Below are positions 51,001 through 59,939 of a stretch of 64,000 bases of DNA, in pieces (position 1 is the stretch's first letter; every line of letters starts with the position of its first letter). A program made the position numbers and the translations under genes. The notes under the pieces are model-generated. The model had not been told where the DNA came from, ran no database searches, and saw nothing but the letters and a program-made list of their open reading frames with translations. This DNA is from Nostocoides sp. Soil756 (GTDB taxonomy: Bacteria > Actinomycetota > Actinomycetes > Actinomycetales > Dermatophilaceae): positions 154,226-218,225 of the forward strand of contig NZ_LMSE01000002.1 of assembly GCF_001428065.1 (NCBI RefSeq), written 5' to 3'.

Positions 51001-51174
51001 GACCCGGCGGCCGCCCCGAGCGACCTGAACGGTCCGACGGATGCTGCGGTCGGCCGCTGCTCGCACCCACCCCGGCCCCCAACGGTGCTGTGACATGACC
51101 CGACCCCAGCGACGCGGCCCCGGCCGCCGTGGCAGGCTGGGCCTGTTCACCTCCCGGTACCCCGAGGACGCCCC

Positions 51175-52101
51175 ATGCAGAGCACGACCACGACGGTGAC
51201 CACGGCCGACGACACCTCCCTCTTCACCCACCGCTGGCTCCCCGACGGTGAGCCGAAGGGGGTTGTGCAGATCGCCCACGGGATGGCCGAGCACTCGGCC
51301 CGCTACGCCCGGGTCGCCGAGGCCCTCACCGCGGCCGGGTATGCCGTCTACGCGCACGACCACCGGGGGCACGGCCGCACCGCCGAGGCCGCCGACCACG
51401 GCTACTTCGCCGACCGCGACGGCTGGGCACGGGTCGTGGCCGACCTGCGCCAGGTCACCGACCACGCCCGCGCCGAGCACCCGGGGCTGCCGGTGTTCCT
51501 CCTCGGGCACTCGATGGGCTCCTTCCTGGCGCGCAGCTACGTCATCCAGGACTCCCACGACCTGGCCGGGCTGGTGCTGTCGGGCACCGCGGGCGACCCC
51601 GGAGCCCTCGGCAAGGTCGGCGCGGGCGTCGCGGCCGTGGAGGCGCGGCTGCGGGGGCGGCGGCACACCAGCAGCCTGCTCGACAAGCTGACCTTCGGGC
51701 AGTACAACGCCGCCTTCAAGCCCAACCGCACCGCCTTCGACTGGCTCAGCCGCGACGAGGCCGAGGTCGACGCCTACGTCGCCGACCCGCTGTGCGGCAA
51801 CACCTTCACCTCGGGCTTCTTCGCCGACCTGCTGGGCGGCCTCGCCGGTATCAACGACCCCCAGCAGGTGGCGGGCGTACGTCGCGACCTGCCGGTGCTG
51901 CTGGTCTCGGGCGACCGCGACCCGGTGGGCGACGGCGGCAAGGGCCCGCGGGCCGTGGCGCAGGCCTACCGCGAGGCCGGCCTCACCGACGTCACCTGCA
52001 CGCTCTACCCCGAGGCCCGGCACGAGCTCTTCAACGAGACCAACCGCGACGAGGTGCTGACCGACGTCGTCACCTGGCTCGACGCGCACCTGCCCGGCTG
52101 A
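51175..52101 (+). CDS. Alpha/beta hydrolase, monoacylglycerol-lipase-like
   Basis: A 308-residue hydrolase of the serine aminopeptidase S33 / monoglyceride lipase group. HGMAEHSARY is the oxyanion/lid motif, GHSMGS (Ser113) the nucleophile elbow, GDRDPVG the acid and EARHELFNE the catalytic His. Substrates are probably lysolipids or monoglycerides. The ATG has GAGGA seven bases upstream. No obvious operon partner. Confidence 0.87.
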   Translation: MQSTTTTVTTADDTSLFTHRWLPDGEPKGVVQIAHGMAEHSARYARVAEALTAAGYAVYAHDHRGHGRTAEAADHGYFADRDGWARVVADLRQVTDHARAEHPGLPVFLLGHSMGSFLARSYVIQDSHDLAGLVLSGTAGDPGALGKVGAGVAAVEARLRGRRHTSSLLDKLTFGQYNAAFKPNRTAFDWLSRDEAEVDAYVADPLCGNTFTSGFFADLLGGLAGINDPQQVAGVRRDLPVLLVSGDRDPVGDGGKGPRAVAQAYREAGLTDVTCTLYPEARHELFNETNRDEVLTDVVTWLDAHLPG

Positions 52102-52157
52102 GCCCCACGCAGCGACCGCGCGGCAGGCCGGATGCGGGACACGCGCCCGGTCCTGGC

Positions 52158-52163
52158 TAGGGT
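52158..52163 (+). promoter_or_regulatory. -10 box TAGGGT, leaderless murT start
   Basis: TAGGGT ends six bases before GTG 52170, with no ribosome site between. Confidence 0.55.
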
Positions 52164-52169
52164 TGCCCC

Positions 52170-53468
52170 GTGCTGAGAACGGCCGCCGCCGTCGTCGCGG
52201 GCAAGACCGCTCGAGCCCTCGCCCGTCGTCGGGGCGGTGGCTCGGCCTTCCCTGGGCTGGTAGCCGAGCGCATCCAGCCCCGCATCCTGCGCCGCTCGCT
52301 CTCATGCGTGCGCGGCGGCATCGTCGTGGTCAGCGGCACCAACGGCAAGACCACCACGACCAAGATGCTGGTCGCGGTGCTGCGGGCCCACGGGCGCAGC
52401 GTCTTCACCAATCCCACGGGCTCGAACTTCACCCGCGGCGTGCTCTCCGAGATGCTGCCGCAGCTGCCGCTCAGCGGCCGGCTGGTCAGCGACATGGTGG
52501 TCGTCGAGCTCGACGAGGCCCACGCCATGCGGTTCATCGACGAGGTGCCGCCCACCCACGCGCTGCTGCTCAACGTCGCGCGCGACCAGCTCGACCGGTT
52601 CGCCGAGATCGACCACACCGCGGCCCTGCTGGCCCGCCTGGGCGCCGCGAGCACCGAGGGCGTCGTCGCCAACGCCGACGACCCGTTCATCGCCCGCGCC
52701 GCCGATGCGGTCGACGTGCCGGTGCGCTGGTTCGGCCTCGACGCCTCGATCGCCGACCGCCTGCCCGAGCTCACCGAGCACGACGCGCGCTTCGACGACG
52801 AGCCCGTCACCCGGCAGTACGGCCCCGGCGACGCCCGCCTGCGGCCGGTCGACGAGCGGGTGTTCGACATCGTCTTCGACGACGTCACGGTCGGCCCGGT
52901 CACGCTGCGCCAGCGCGGCCTGGCCGCCATGATCAACGCCACCGCGGCCACCACCACCGCCCGGATGCTGCTGGGTGAGGCCTTCGACGCCGCGACCGCC
53001 GCCACCGCGCTGGCCGCGGTGCAACCGCCGTTCGGGCGCGGCGAGGTCATCATCGTCGACGGCCAGCCGCTCGAGCTGGTGCTGGTGAAGAACCCCGCCG
53101 GCTTCGGGGTGGCCCTCTCGACGTACGGCACCACCCCGGTCGCCACCATGATCGCCATCAACGACAACGACGCCGACGGCCGCGACGTGTCGTGGCTCTA
53201 CGACGTGTCGTTCGCGTCGCTGCGCGAGCGGGGGGTGGCCGTCACCAGCGGCATGCGGGCCTACGACATGGCGCTCCGGCTGCACTACGACGACGTGCAC
53301 ACCGGCCAGGTGGTGCCCGACCTCGACACCGCGCTCGACGCGTTCACGGCCGGGCACCCCGACGAGCCCAAGCGCATCTTCTGCACCTACACGGCGATGA
53401 TGGCACTGCGCCGCACCCTGGCCGCCCGCCACGGCCTGGCCCAGTTCGGAGAGGACGGCCCGCAGTGA
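52170..53468 (+). CDS. murT: Lipid II isoglutaminyl synthase subunit MurT
   Basis: Mur-ligase-like subunit that, with GatD, amidates D-glutamate of lipid II to D-isoglutamine. The 432 residues contain the ATP motif VVSGTNGKTTTTK (about 53-65) and the C-terminal DUF1727 motif INDNDADGRDVSWLYD with the essential Asp. The Cys4 zinc ribbon described in Gram-positive cocci should lie around residues 170-235, but that stretch has no cysteine. The stop overlaps gatD by four bases. Confidence 0.92.
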   Translation: MLRTAAAVVAGKTARALARRRGGGSAFPGLVAERIQPRILRRSLSCVRGGIVVVSGTNGKTTTTKMLVAVLRAHGRSVFTNPTGSNFTRGVLSEMLPQLPLSGRLVSDMVVVELDEAHAMRFIDEVPPTHALLLNVARDQLDRFAEIDHTAALLARLGAASTEGVVANADDPFIARAADAVDVPVRWFGLDASIADRLPELTEHDARFDDEPVTRQYGPGDARLRPVDERVFDIVFDDVTVGPVTLRQRGLAAMINATAATTTARMLLGEAFDAATAATALAAVQPPFGRGEVIIVDGQPLELVLVKNPAGFGVALSTYGTTPVATMIAINDNDADGRDVSWLYDVSFASLRERGVAVTSGMRAYDMALRLHYDDVHTGQVVPDLDTALDAFTAGHPDEPKRIFCTYTAMMALRRTLAARHGLAQFGEDGPQ

Positions 53469-54226
53469 GCACCGAGGTCCTCGAGCCCGCCGGCCCCAGC
53501 AAGGGCACCATCACCCTCGTCCACCTCTACCCGCGCGAGATGAGCATCTACGGCGACCGCGGCAACACCCACGCGCTCGCGAGCCGCATCCGCCGGCACG
53601 GCTACACCGCCGAGGTCGTGCTGCACGACCCGGGCGACGACTTCCGGCACGACGCCCACCTGTTCATGGGCGGTGGCGGCCAGGACTCGGGGCAGGCCCG
53701 CGTCGAGGCCGACCTCGGGGCCGTCGGCCCCACCCTGCAGGCGATGGCGCGCGACGGGGTGCCGATGCTCGTCATCTGCGGGATGTACCAGCTGTTCGGG
53801 AACTCCTTCCACACCGTCACCGGCCAGGTGCTGCCCGGGCTCGGCATCCTCGACGTCACCACCCGCGGCAACGACCGCCGGATGATCGGGCCGGTGTGCC
53901 TCGAGACCGAGTACGGCCGGGTCGTCGGCTACGAGAACCACTCCGGCTCGACGGTGCTGGGGGAGGGGCAGCAGCCGTTCGGGCGGGTCCTGTCCGGGCA
54001 CGGCAACAACGGCGAGGACGGCCTCGAGGGCGCGCGCACCCTGAACGTCATCGGCACCTACCTGCACGGCCCCCTGCTGCCGGCCAACCCGATGGTCTCC
54101 GACGCCCTCATCGCGGTGGCGGCCGAGCGCGCCACCGGGCGGCCGTTCGAGCCCGAGCCGATGAGCGACCCGCTGGCCGACGAGGCCCGCGAGCGCCAGG
54201 TACGCCGCCTCATCGGCCACCGCTGA
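53465..54226 (+). CDS. gatD: Lipid II isoglutaminyl synthase glutaminase subunit GatD
   Basis: Class I glutamine amidotransferase (CobQ/CobB-like) that supplies ammonia to MurT. The 253 residues have the nucleophile Cys105 in VICGMYQLFG and the catalytic His201 in IGTYLHGPLLPANP. The N-terminal LVHLYPREMSIYGDRGN is family-specific. The GTG start overlaps the murT stop. The pair predicts amidated peptidoglycan in this organism. Confidence 0.94.
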   Translation: MSTEVLEPAGPSKGTITLVHLYPREMSIYGDRGNTHALASRIRRHGYTAEVVLHDPGDDFRHDAHLFMGGGGQDSGQARVEADLGAVGPTLQAMARDGVPMLVICGMYQLFGNSFHTVTGQVLPGLGILDVTTRGNDRRMIGPVCLETEYGRVVGYENHSGSTVLGEGQQPFGRVLSGHGNNGEDGLEGARTLNVIGTYLHGPLLPANPMVSDALIAVAAERATGRPFEPEPMSDPLADEARERQVRRLIGHR

Positions 54227-54250
54227 CCTCCAACTTTCTCGCCCGGTGCG

Positions 54251-54301
54251 GGAACCTTCACCTGGACCCCGGAACGGTTCCGTTGCCCCACTGAAGGTTC
54301 C
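54251..54301. repeat. Nested inverted repeats between gatD and the M18 gene
   Basis: GGAACCTTCA (54251-54260) pairs with TGAAGGTTCC (54292-54301). Inside is CGGAAC-G-GTTCCG (54270-54282). It could be a terminator for gatD or a regulator-binding region. Unlike most neighbouring intergenic DNA it contains AT-containing arms. Confidence 0.5.
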
Positions 54302-54422
54302 GGTGCCCGAGCCCCCCGACCGGCCGGCGTACCCCCTCCGCCCGCCCCCGCACCTCGCCCCACGGCCGGCCACCGCGGCGCCCGGCCGGGAGCCCCCATC
54401 GCGCGGATGCCAGGATGGCGGG

Positions 54423-55679
54423 GTGAGCACCGCCGACACCATCGCCGCCGAGTTCGCCCAGTACGTCACCGCCTCGCCCACGGCCTTCCACGCCGCCGCG
54501 GTCGCCCGCGACCGTCTCGTGGCCGCCGGCTTCACCGCCCTCGACGAGCACGAGGCCTGGCCCACCACACCGGGCGGCTACGTGGTGGTCCGCGACGGCG
54601 CGGTCATCGCGTGGCGGCTGCCGGAGGGCGCCGGCCCCACGACCCCGTGGCGCATCCTGGGCGCGCACACCGACAGCCCCGGCTTCCGCCTCAAGCCCAC
54701 GCCCGTGGTGCGCAGCCACGGCTGGGAGCAGCTCAACGTCGAGGTCTACGGCGGTCCGCTCGTGGCCACCTGGTTCGACCGCGACCTGGCGCTGGCGGGC
54801 CGGGTCGTGCGCCCCGACGGCCGCGTCGAGCTGGTCGCCAGCGGCGCGGTGGCGCGCATCCCCAACCTGGCCATCCACCTCGACCGCAACGGCGACACCG
54901 GCAGCAACCTCGACCGCCAGCGCCACCTGCTGCCGGTTGTGGGCACCGGGCTCGACGACCGCTCCGGTGCCGACGCGGTGCTGCGCGACCTGCTCGGCGA
55001 CGCCGTGGCCTGGGACCTGTTCGTCGCCGACACCCAGGCGCCCGCCCGCATCGGGGCCGGGGACGCGTTCCTGGCCTCGGGCCGGATGGACAACCTCACC
55101 AGCGTGCACGCCGGCCTGGCCGGGCTGCTGGCCGCCCCCGCCGACACCGGGCACATCCCGGTGCTGGCCGCCTTCGACCACGAGGAGGTCGGCTCGGCCA
55201 GTCCGACCGGCGCGGGGGGCCCGTTCCTCGAGGACGTCCTGGGCCGGGTCCGCGAGGGCCTGGGCGCCGGCACGTCGGATGCCGCCCGCTCGGCAAGGGG
55301 CTCCTGGCTGCTGTCGAGCGACGCCGGGCACCTGGTGCACCCGAGCTACGCCGAGAAGCACGACCCCACCAACCGGCCCCGGCCCGGCGGCGGCCCGCTC
55401 CTCAAGATCAGCGCGAGCCAGCGCTACATGACCGACGCCCGCGGCGAGGCCCTGTTCGCGGCCGCGTGCGAGAGCGCCGGCGTGCCGTGGCAGCCGTTCG
55501 TCAACACCAACACCATCCCGGGCGGCTCGACCATCGGGCCCATCGCGGCGACCCGGCTCGGCATCCCGACCGTCGACGTGGGCGTGGGCCTGCTGTCGAT
55601 GCACTCGGCCCGCGAGCTGGTGCACGTCGACGACCTCGCGGCCCTGCACGGGGCGGTCGCGGCCTTCCTCGCGGGCTGA
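54423..55679 (+). CDS. M18 family aminopeptidase
   Basis: A 418-residue dodecamer-type zinc aminopeptidase (aspartyl aminopeptidase family). Metal-ligand segments are GAHTDSPGF (first His and Asp), GRMDNLTS, FDHEEVGSAS and the C-terminal LLSMHSARELV with the last His. It removes N-terminal, often acidic, residues from peptides in the cytoplasm. GTG 54423 with a CAGGAT box six bases upstream fits a leaderless start. Confidence 0.93.
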   Translation: MSTADTIAAEFAQYVTASPTAFHAAAVARDRLVAAGFTALDEHEAWPTTPGGYVVVRDGAVIAWRLPEGAGPTTPWRILGAHTDSPGFRLKPTPVVRSHGWEQLNVEVYGGPLVATWFDRDLALAGRVVRPDGRVELVASGAVARIPNLAIHLDRNGDTGSNLDRQRHLLPVVGTGLDDRSGADAVLRDLLGDAVAWDLFVADTQAPARIGAGDAFLASGRMDNLTSVHAGLAGLLAAPADTGHIPVLAAFDHEEVGSASPTGAGGPFLEDVLGRVREGLGAGTSDAARSARGSWLLSSDAGHLVHPSYAEKHDPTNRPRPGGGPLLKISASQRYMTDARGEALFAAACESAGVPWQPFVNTNTIPGGSTIGPIAATRLGIPTVDVGVGLLSMHSARELVHVDDLAALHGAVAAFLAG

Positions 55680-55713
55680 CCGCGCGAAGGACACGTCAGC
55701 GCGGGAGGTGCCG

Positions 55714-56898
55714 TCAGCGCGGTGCTGCCCCGGAGCGCGGCACCGCCTCCGGAGGCACCTCCGGGCTCGGGTCGCCCTCGCCGGCCGGGGCGGCGCCGGC
55801 GTCGCGGAGCAGGTCGGGGACGGTGACCGGCCGGGCCGCCGCCAGGGTGGGTTCGGTGCCCTCCTCGGGCGGCTCGACCTTGGTGCTCAGCGACCACAAC
55901 AGCCAGCCCAGCCCGCCCAGGGGGACCTCCATCAGGTGGGTGAGGATCGAGAACAGCACCACGCCCGCCGACGCCGCGGCCGGGTCGGCGCCCCAGCCGA
56001 CCAGCACGATCGTGGTGGTGGCCTCGGTGACGCCCACCCCGCCCGGGGTGATGCCCACGGCGCTCAGGAGCCGGCCGATGGCGTAGGCCGCGAAGAGCAG
56101 GTTCAGGGCCAGCCCGACCCCCGTCTGGCGCATGACCAGGACGAAGAGCAGGTAGTAGATCCCGAAGAACCCGATCATCCCCAGCGTCATGGACCACCAG
56201 CGCCACCGGACGACGTCGATGATGCGGGCCCGCAGGTCGGTCACGAGGGCGGCGACCGACATCGCCGAATGCGGTCGGCGGCGGCGCACCAGTGGCCCCA
56301 CGACCCGGTCGATGAGGGCACCGATGCGCTGGGCGACCCGTTCGCTGGCCATCATCCCGGCGACGGCGGCGATGATGCCCAGCCCGGTGAGGGAGCCGGC
56401 GACGGCGAGGTCGACCAGGGCCTGCGGGAGGGTGACCCCGCCGATCATCAGCAGCAGGATGGCGACGACGGGCACGGCGATGCGGGCCAGCACGTTCCAG
56501 ACGCCGGTGACGATGGCCGACGTGGACGTGGCCCGCCGCGAGAAGCCCCACGAGCGGCAGATGGCGTAGGTGGCGGCCAGCCCGACCGCGCCCCCGCCGG
56601 GCAGCAGGTTCGAGACCGACGACCCGCACAGGTTGATGACCAGCGCCTTGCCGTGGCTGAGCCCGCGCAGCGACCCGGTGAAGGTGAAGGTGTAGGAGTA
56701 CAGCCCGAGCAGCATCAGGGCCTGCAGGCCGATGGCGACCTGCGGCGGGACGCCGCGGATCACGGCCCAGATGGCGCCCCACGAGGTCTGGGCGAAGTAC
56801 GGCAGCCCCCAGGCCAGCAGCACGACGGCCAGCGTCATCCCCACCCCGAACTGGAGCAGCTGGCGGGCGTGGGTGGGCACGGCGACGGGGATCTTCAC
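55714..56898 (-). CDS. Flippase-like membrane protein (UPF0104 / AglD-type)
   Basis: A 394-residue integral membrane protein with about eight helices. It carries the family motif of lysylphosphatidylglycerol-synthase-type flippases: SSVSNLLPGGGAVG in the first half and GITPGGVGVTEATTT in the second. Members move glycolipids or sit beside glycosyltransferases. The last 50 residues are a Pro/Glu-rich tail. GTG 56898 overlaps the stop of the PIG-L deacetylase gene by four bases, so the two are coupled. Confidence 0.82.
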   Translation of the reverse strand: MKIPVAVPTHARQLLQFGVGMTLAVVLLAWGLPYFAQTSWGAIWAVIRGVPPQVAIGLQALMLLGLYSYTFTFTGSLRGLSHGKALVINLCGSSVSNLLPGGGAVGLAATYAICRSWGFSRRATSTSAIVTGVWNVLARIAVPVVAILLLMIGGVTLPQALVDLAVAGSLTGLGIIAAVAGMMASERVAQRIGALIDRVVGPLVRRRRPHSAMSVAALVTDLRARIIDVVRWRWWSMTLGMIGFFGIYYLLFVLVMRQTGVGLALNLLFAAYAIGRLLSAVGITPGGVGVTEATTTIVLVGWGADPAAASAGVVLFSILTHLMEVPLGGLGWLLWSLSTKVEPPEEGTEPTLAAARPVTVPDLLRDAGAAPAGEGDPSPEVPPEAVPRSGAAPR

Positions 56899-57743
56899 GG
56901 CAGCCCCTCGAAGATGTCCCTGCTCACGATGCCCCCCGGTGGTCTGGTCGGGTCGCGGAACCACTCGCGTCCGAAGACCAGATCGTAGAGCGGGCGGGGG
57001 ATGCGCAGGAAGGCCGCGAGGGTGCGGTCCCCCGTCTGGGTCCCCTCGCCCGGCGCGAACGCGCCGGCGCCCCCTGTCTGGGACGCGTGCGCACGCATCG
57101 ACGCCCGCTTGGCCGGGACGTGGCGGCGGACGTCGATGCGATGGGTGATGTCGGCCCGCGCGGTGAACGCCCGCTCGAAGCTCGCGGGGTCGAACTCGGC
57201 CGGGAAGCGGTAGACCCGGCCCACCGCCCGGATGGCGCGCACGATGGTGTCGCGAGGGACCGTGGCCTCCAGGACCCGCGAGGTGCCGGCGATCTCGGCG
57301 GCCCGGGCGGCGACCTCGTGGACGCGCCGGTGGTCGCGGTGGCCGTAGCCGCCGTTGGCGTCGTAGGAGAGCAGGACGTCGGCGCGCTCGGTGCGCAGCA
57401 CGGCGGCGAGGCGCTCGGCGGCCTCCTCGAGCGGGGCTCGACAGAAGCGGGTGAGCCCGGGAGCGTCCGGCTCGGGCTGGGCGCCACTGCCGCTGTCGGC
57501 GTAGCCGAGCCACTCCAGCCGCGCGACCCCGAGGGCCGCGGCCGAGCGCTCGGCCTCGCGCAGCCGCAGCCGCCCGAGGCCGTCGTCACGGCGGAGGTCG
57601 TCGGCCGCGAGCCCGGCCCCGCCGTCGGTGGCCAGCACCAGGACGACCCGGTGGCCCTCGGCCGCCGCGCGGGCCATCGTGCCCGCGGTGAGCAGGGCCT
57701 CGTCGTCGGGGTGGGCGTGGAACGCCACCAGGGTTCGGGACAT
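56895..57743 (-). CDS. PIG-L / LmbE family deacetylase
   Basis: A 282-residue zinc-dependent N-deacetylase-like protein. The metal site is AHPDDE (10-15) plus GHRDHRRVH; SYDANGGYGHRDH is the third ligand region. Relatives include MshB and Mca of mycothiol metabolism and GlcNAc-PI deacetylases. Coupling to a flippase-like protein and the neighbouring GT4 suggests an N-acetylated glycolipid or sugar as substrate rather than mycothiol, but this is inference. ATG 57743 starts 36 bases from the divergent glycosyltransferase start. Confidence 0.87.
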   Translation of the reverse strand: MSRTLVAFHAHPDDEALLTAGTMARAAAEGHRVVLVLATDGGAGLAADDLRRDDGLGRLRLREAERSAAALGVARLEWLGYADSGSGAQPEPDAPGLTRFCRAPLEEAAERLAAVLRTERADVLLSYDANGGYGHRDHRRVHEVAARAAEIAGTSRVLEATVPRDTIVRAIRAVGRVYRFPAEFDPASFERAFTARADITHRIDVRRHVPAKRASMRAHASQTGGAGAFAPGEGTQTGDRTLAAFLRIPRPLYDLVFGREWFRDPTRPPGGIVSRDIFEGLP

Positions 57744-57779
57744 CGTGGCCCATCCTCGCGCATGGCAGGGTGGACCCTC

Positions 57780-58922
57780 GTGAAGGTCGCCCTCCTGTCG
57801 GACTGCTACCCGCCCCGGCTGGGCGGCATCGAGCGCCAGGTGCACGACCTGGCGCACCACCTCGCGGCGGCGGGGCACACCGTCGAGGTGTTCACGGCGA
57901 CGGCCGGGCCGGCCGGTGAGCGCGGCGGAGCGAGCACCGTCGAGGCCGAGGCGGGGAGCCACGGCGTGCGGGTGCACCGGATGGCGCTGGCCCTGCCGGG
58001 GGGCGTGCCGGTCAACCCCTTCGCGGCGCCCGAGGTACGCCGGCGGCTCGACGCGGGGGGCTTCGACGTGGCGCACGCGCACCTGGGGGTCGTGAGCCCG
58101 TTCGCGTCCGACCTCGTGGGCGTCGCCCTGGCGGCGGGCCTTCCGGTGGCGGCGACCTTCCACTGCGTGCTGGGGCCCGCGCTGCCCGCGGTGCGTCTGG
58201 CCGGGTCGGTGCGTCGTTGGGCGCGCCGGGGGGTGGCGCTCAGCGCGGTGTCGCGGATGGCGGCCGACCAGGTCGCCCGGGCGGCCGGCGGTGCCGACGT
58301 GGCTGAGGTGGCGGTGCTCAACAACGGCATCGACGTCGGCTGGTGGGCGCCCGCGGCGGTGCGTCCGCAGCGCGAGGACGTGCACGTCGTCACGGCGATG
58401 CGGTTGGTGTCGCGCAAGCGCCCGCTGTCCCTGCTCGCCGCCCTGCATCGGGCCCGGGCCCTGCTCGACCCGGCGGTCCCGTTGCGGGCGACGATCGCGG
58501 GTGAGGGGCCGCAGCGCCGCGCTATGGAGGCGTTCCTGCGGGCGCGGGGGATGGGCTGGGTCGCGCTGCCGGGTCGGCTCGACCGCGAGGGGCTGCGAGC
58601 GCTGCACCACGACGGCGACCTGTACGTGTCGGCGGCCCGGCTCGAGGCGTTCGGCATCGCGGCCCTCGAGGCCCGGGTCGCCGGGCTGCCGGTGGTGGCG
58701 CCGCGGGGGACCGGGGTCGACGACATCGTGGCCCACGGGGTCGACGGGCTGCTCGTCGACGGTGACGAGGAGCTGGCCGTGGCGGTGGCGGGGCTGGCCG
58801 CCGACCGGGCCCGGCGCGAGGGGATGCAGGCTCATCTGCTGGCCGTGGCGCCCCGGCAGGCGTGGCCCGCCACGGTCGCGGCGACCCTGGCCGAGTACCG
58901 GCGGGCCGGGGCGCCCTCGTGA
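57780..58922 (+). CDS. GT4-family glycosyltransferase
   Basis: A 380-residue GT-B retaining glycosyltransferase. The N-terminus VKVALLSDCYPPRLGGIERQ is the acceptor-side GT4 motif, and the C-terminal half holds LNNGIDVGWW, ATIAGEGP and the EAFGIAALEA E-x7-E motif for the nucleotide sugar. GTG 57780 fits the conserved start; ATG 57762 is possible. It overlaps the NUDIX gene by four bases and diverges from the PIG-L deacetylase. It may build a mannosyl- or glucosaminyl-lipid. Confidence 0.88.
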   Translation: MKVALLSDCYPPRLGGIERQVHDLAHHLAAAGHTVEVFTATAGPAGERGGASTVEAEAGSHGVRVHRMALALPGGVPVNPFAAPEVRRRLDAGGFDVAHAHLGVVSPFASDLVGVALAAGLPVAATFHCVLGPALPAVRLAGSVRRWARRGVALSAVSRMAADQVARAAGGADVAEVAVLNNGIDVGWWAPAAVRPQREDVHVVTAMRLVSRKRPLSLLAALHRARALLDPAVPLRATIAGEGPQRRAMEAFLRARGMGWVALPGRLDREGLRALHHDGDLYVSAARLEAFGIAALEARVAGLPVVAPRGTGVDDIVAHGVDGLLVDGDEELAVAVAGLAADRARREGMQAHLLAVAPRQAWPATVAATLAEYRRAGAPS

Positions 58923-59611
58923 TCACCGTCGTGGGGCGGTCCGCCGAGGTGGAGGTCGTGCGCTTCGTCCTCGCGCACGGCGAGGACCCGCGGGCCGGGC
59001 TGCTCGCCCGGGGATGGGCCGCCGGGGCGGTCCGTGCGCAGGGGGTGCTCGGCGCCCTGGTCCTGGCGTTCGAGGTCGAGCGGGCCGACCCGCCCGGGGA
59101 GGCCGCCCGCACCCGGCCCCAGGGCCCGGGTCTGGGGGCGGTCGAGCGCCGGGGCGTGGTGCCACGCCAGCGCGTCGCGGCCTACGCCGTCGTCGTGGCC
59201 GACGGAGCGCTCCTGCTGACCCAGCTGTCGTCGGCCACCGGGGCCGGCGGCCGGTGGAACCTGCCCGGCGGCGGGGTCGACGACGGCGAGTCCCCGGCGG
59301 ACGCCGTCGTGCGCGAGGTGACCGAGGAGACCGGACAGCTGGTGGTCGACGTCCGGCTCCGCGAGGTGATGACCCAGCACTGGGTCGGCCGCTCCCCCCG
59401 GGGTGCCGAGGACTACCACGCCGTGCGGCTGCTGCACACGGCCCGCTGCCCGCAGCCGTCGCCCCCGGTGGTGCACGACGTGGGCGGCTCGACCTCGGCG
59501 GCCCGCTGGGTGCCGTGGGACGAGCTGGGGGCGGTCCCCGTGGTGGCGAGCGTACCGGCGGCGGTCCGGGCGGCCGGCCTGCCCTGGGACCACGCGTGGC
59601 CTCAGTCCTGA
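58919..59611 (+). CDS. NUDIX hydrolase
   Basis: A 230-residue protein whose second half (about 95-225) is a NUDIX domain with box GGGVDDGESPADAV...REVTEETG near residues 119-141, so the metal site is intact. The first 90 residues are not part of the fold and may form a small separate domain. Substrate (a nucleoside diphosphate derivative) is not predictable; coupling to a glycosyltransferase hints at a nucleotide sugar. The 3' end overlaps the convergent small membrane gene by ten bases. Confidence 0.87.
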   Translation: MITVVGRSAEVEVVRFVLAHGEDPRAGLLARGWAAGAVRAQGVLGALVLAFEVERADPPGEAARTRPQGPGLGAVERRGVVPRQRVAAYAVVVADGALLLTQLSSATGAGGRWNLPGGGVDDGESPADAVVREVTEETGQLVVDVRLREVMTQHWVGRSPRGAEDYHAVRLLHTARCPQPSPPVVHDVGGSTSAARWVPWDELGAVPVVASVPAAVRAAGLPWDHAWPQS

Positions 59612-59937
59612 ACGCGGTTGGCGCGCAGGCCGATCAGCCCGACCAGCACCACCATGAGGCCGCCGGCCACGACAACCCAGGGGCCCAGCGTCGACCACGG
59701 GACGCTGACGTCGGCCACCTCGGTGAGCAGGACCGAGGCGGCGACCACGAGCCCCAGCACCGCGATGAGCAGCGCGAAGGGGGCCGGGCCACGGCGGTGG
59801 ACGGGGGTGCCCGGCGTGGGGGCGGATACGGGGTCCTCGGCCCCCGGGGCGGAAGGCGCGCCGGGGGAGGTCTGCGCCGGCTTCTCGTCGGCCAGGCCCA
59901 GCTGGTCGGACAGGGGTCGGGTGTCGTCGGTGCTCAT
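59602..59937 (-). CDS. Small two-helix membrane protein in the PspC operon
   Basis: A 111-residue protein: a Pro/Ala-rich cytoplasmic half, then two membrane helices (about 52-73 and 82-103). ATG 59937 has GAGGAG at five bases; GTG 59943, two codons earlier, is too close to that site. It follows the PspC gene directly with overlapping ends, so it is probably part of the same envelope-stress operon. No family recognised. Confidence 0.65.
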   Translation of the reverse strand: MSTDDTRPLSDQLGLADEKPAQTSPGAPSAPGAEDPVSAPTPGTPVHRRGPAPFALLIAVLGLVVAASVLLTEVADVSVPWSTLGPWVVVAGGLMVVLVGLIGLRANRVQD

Positions 59938-59939
59938 GC

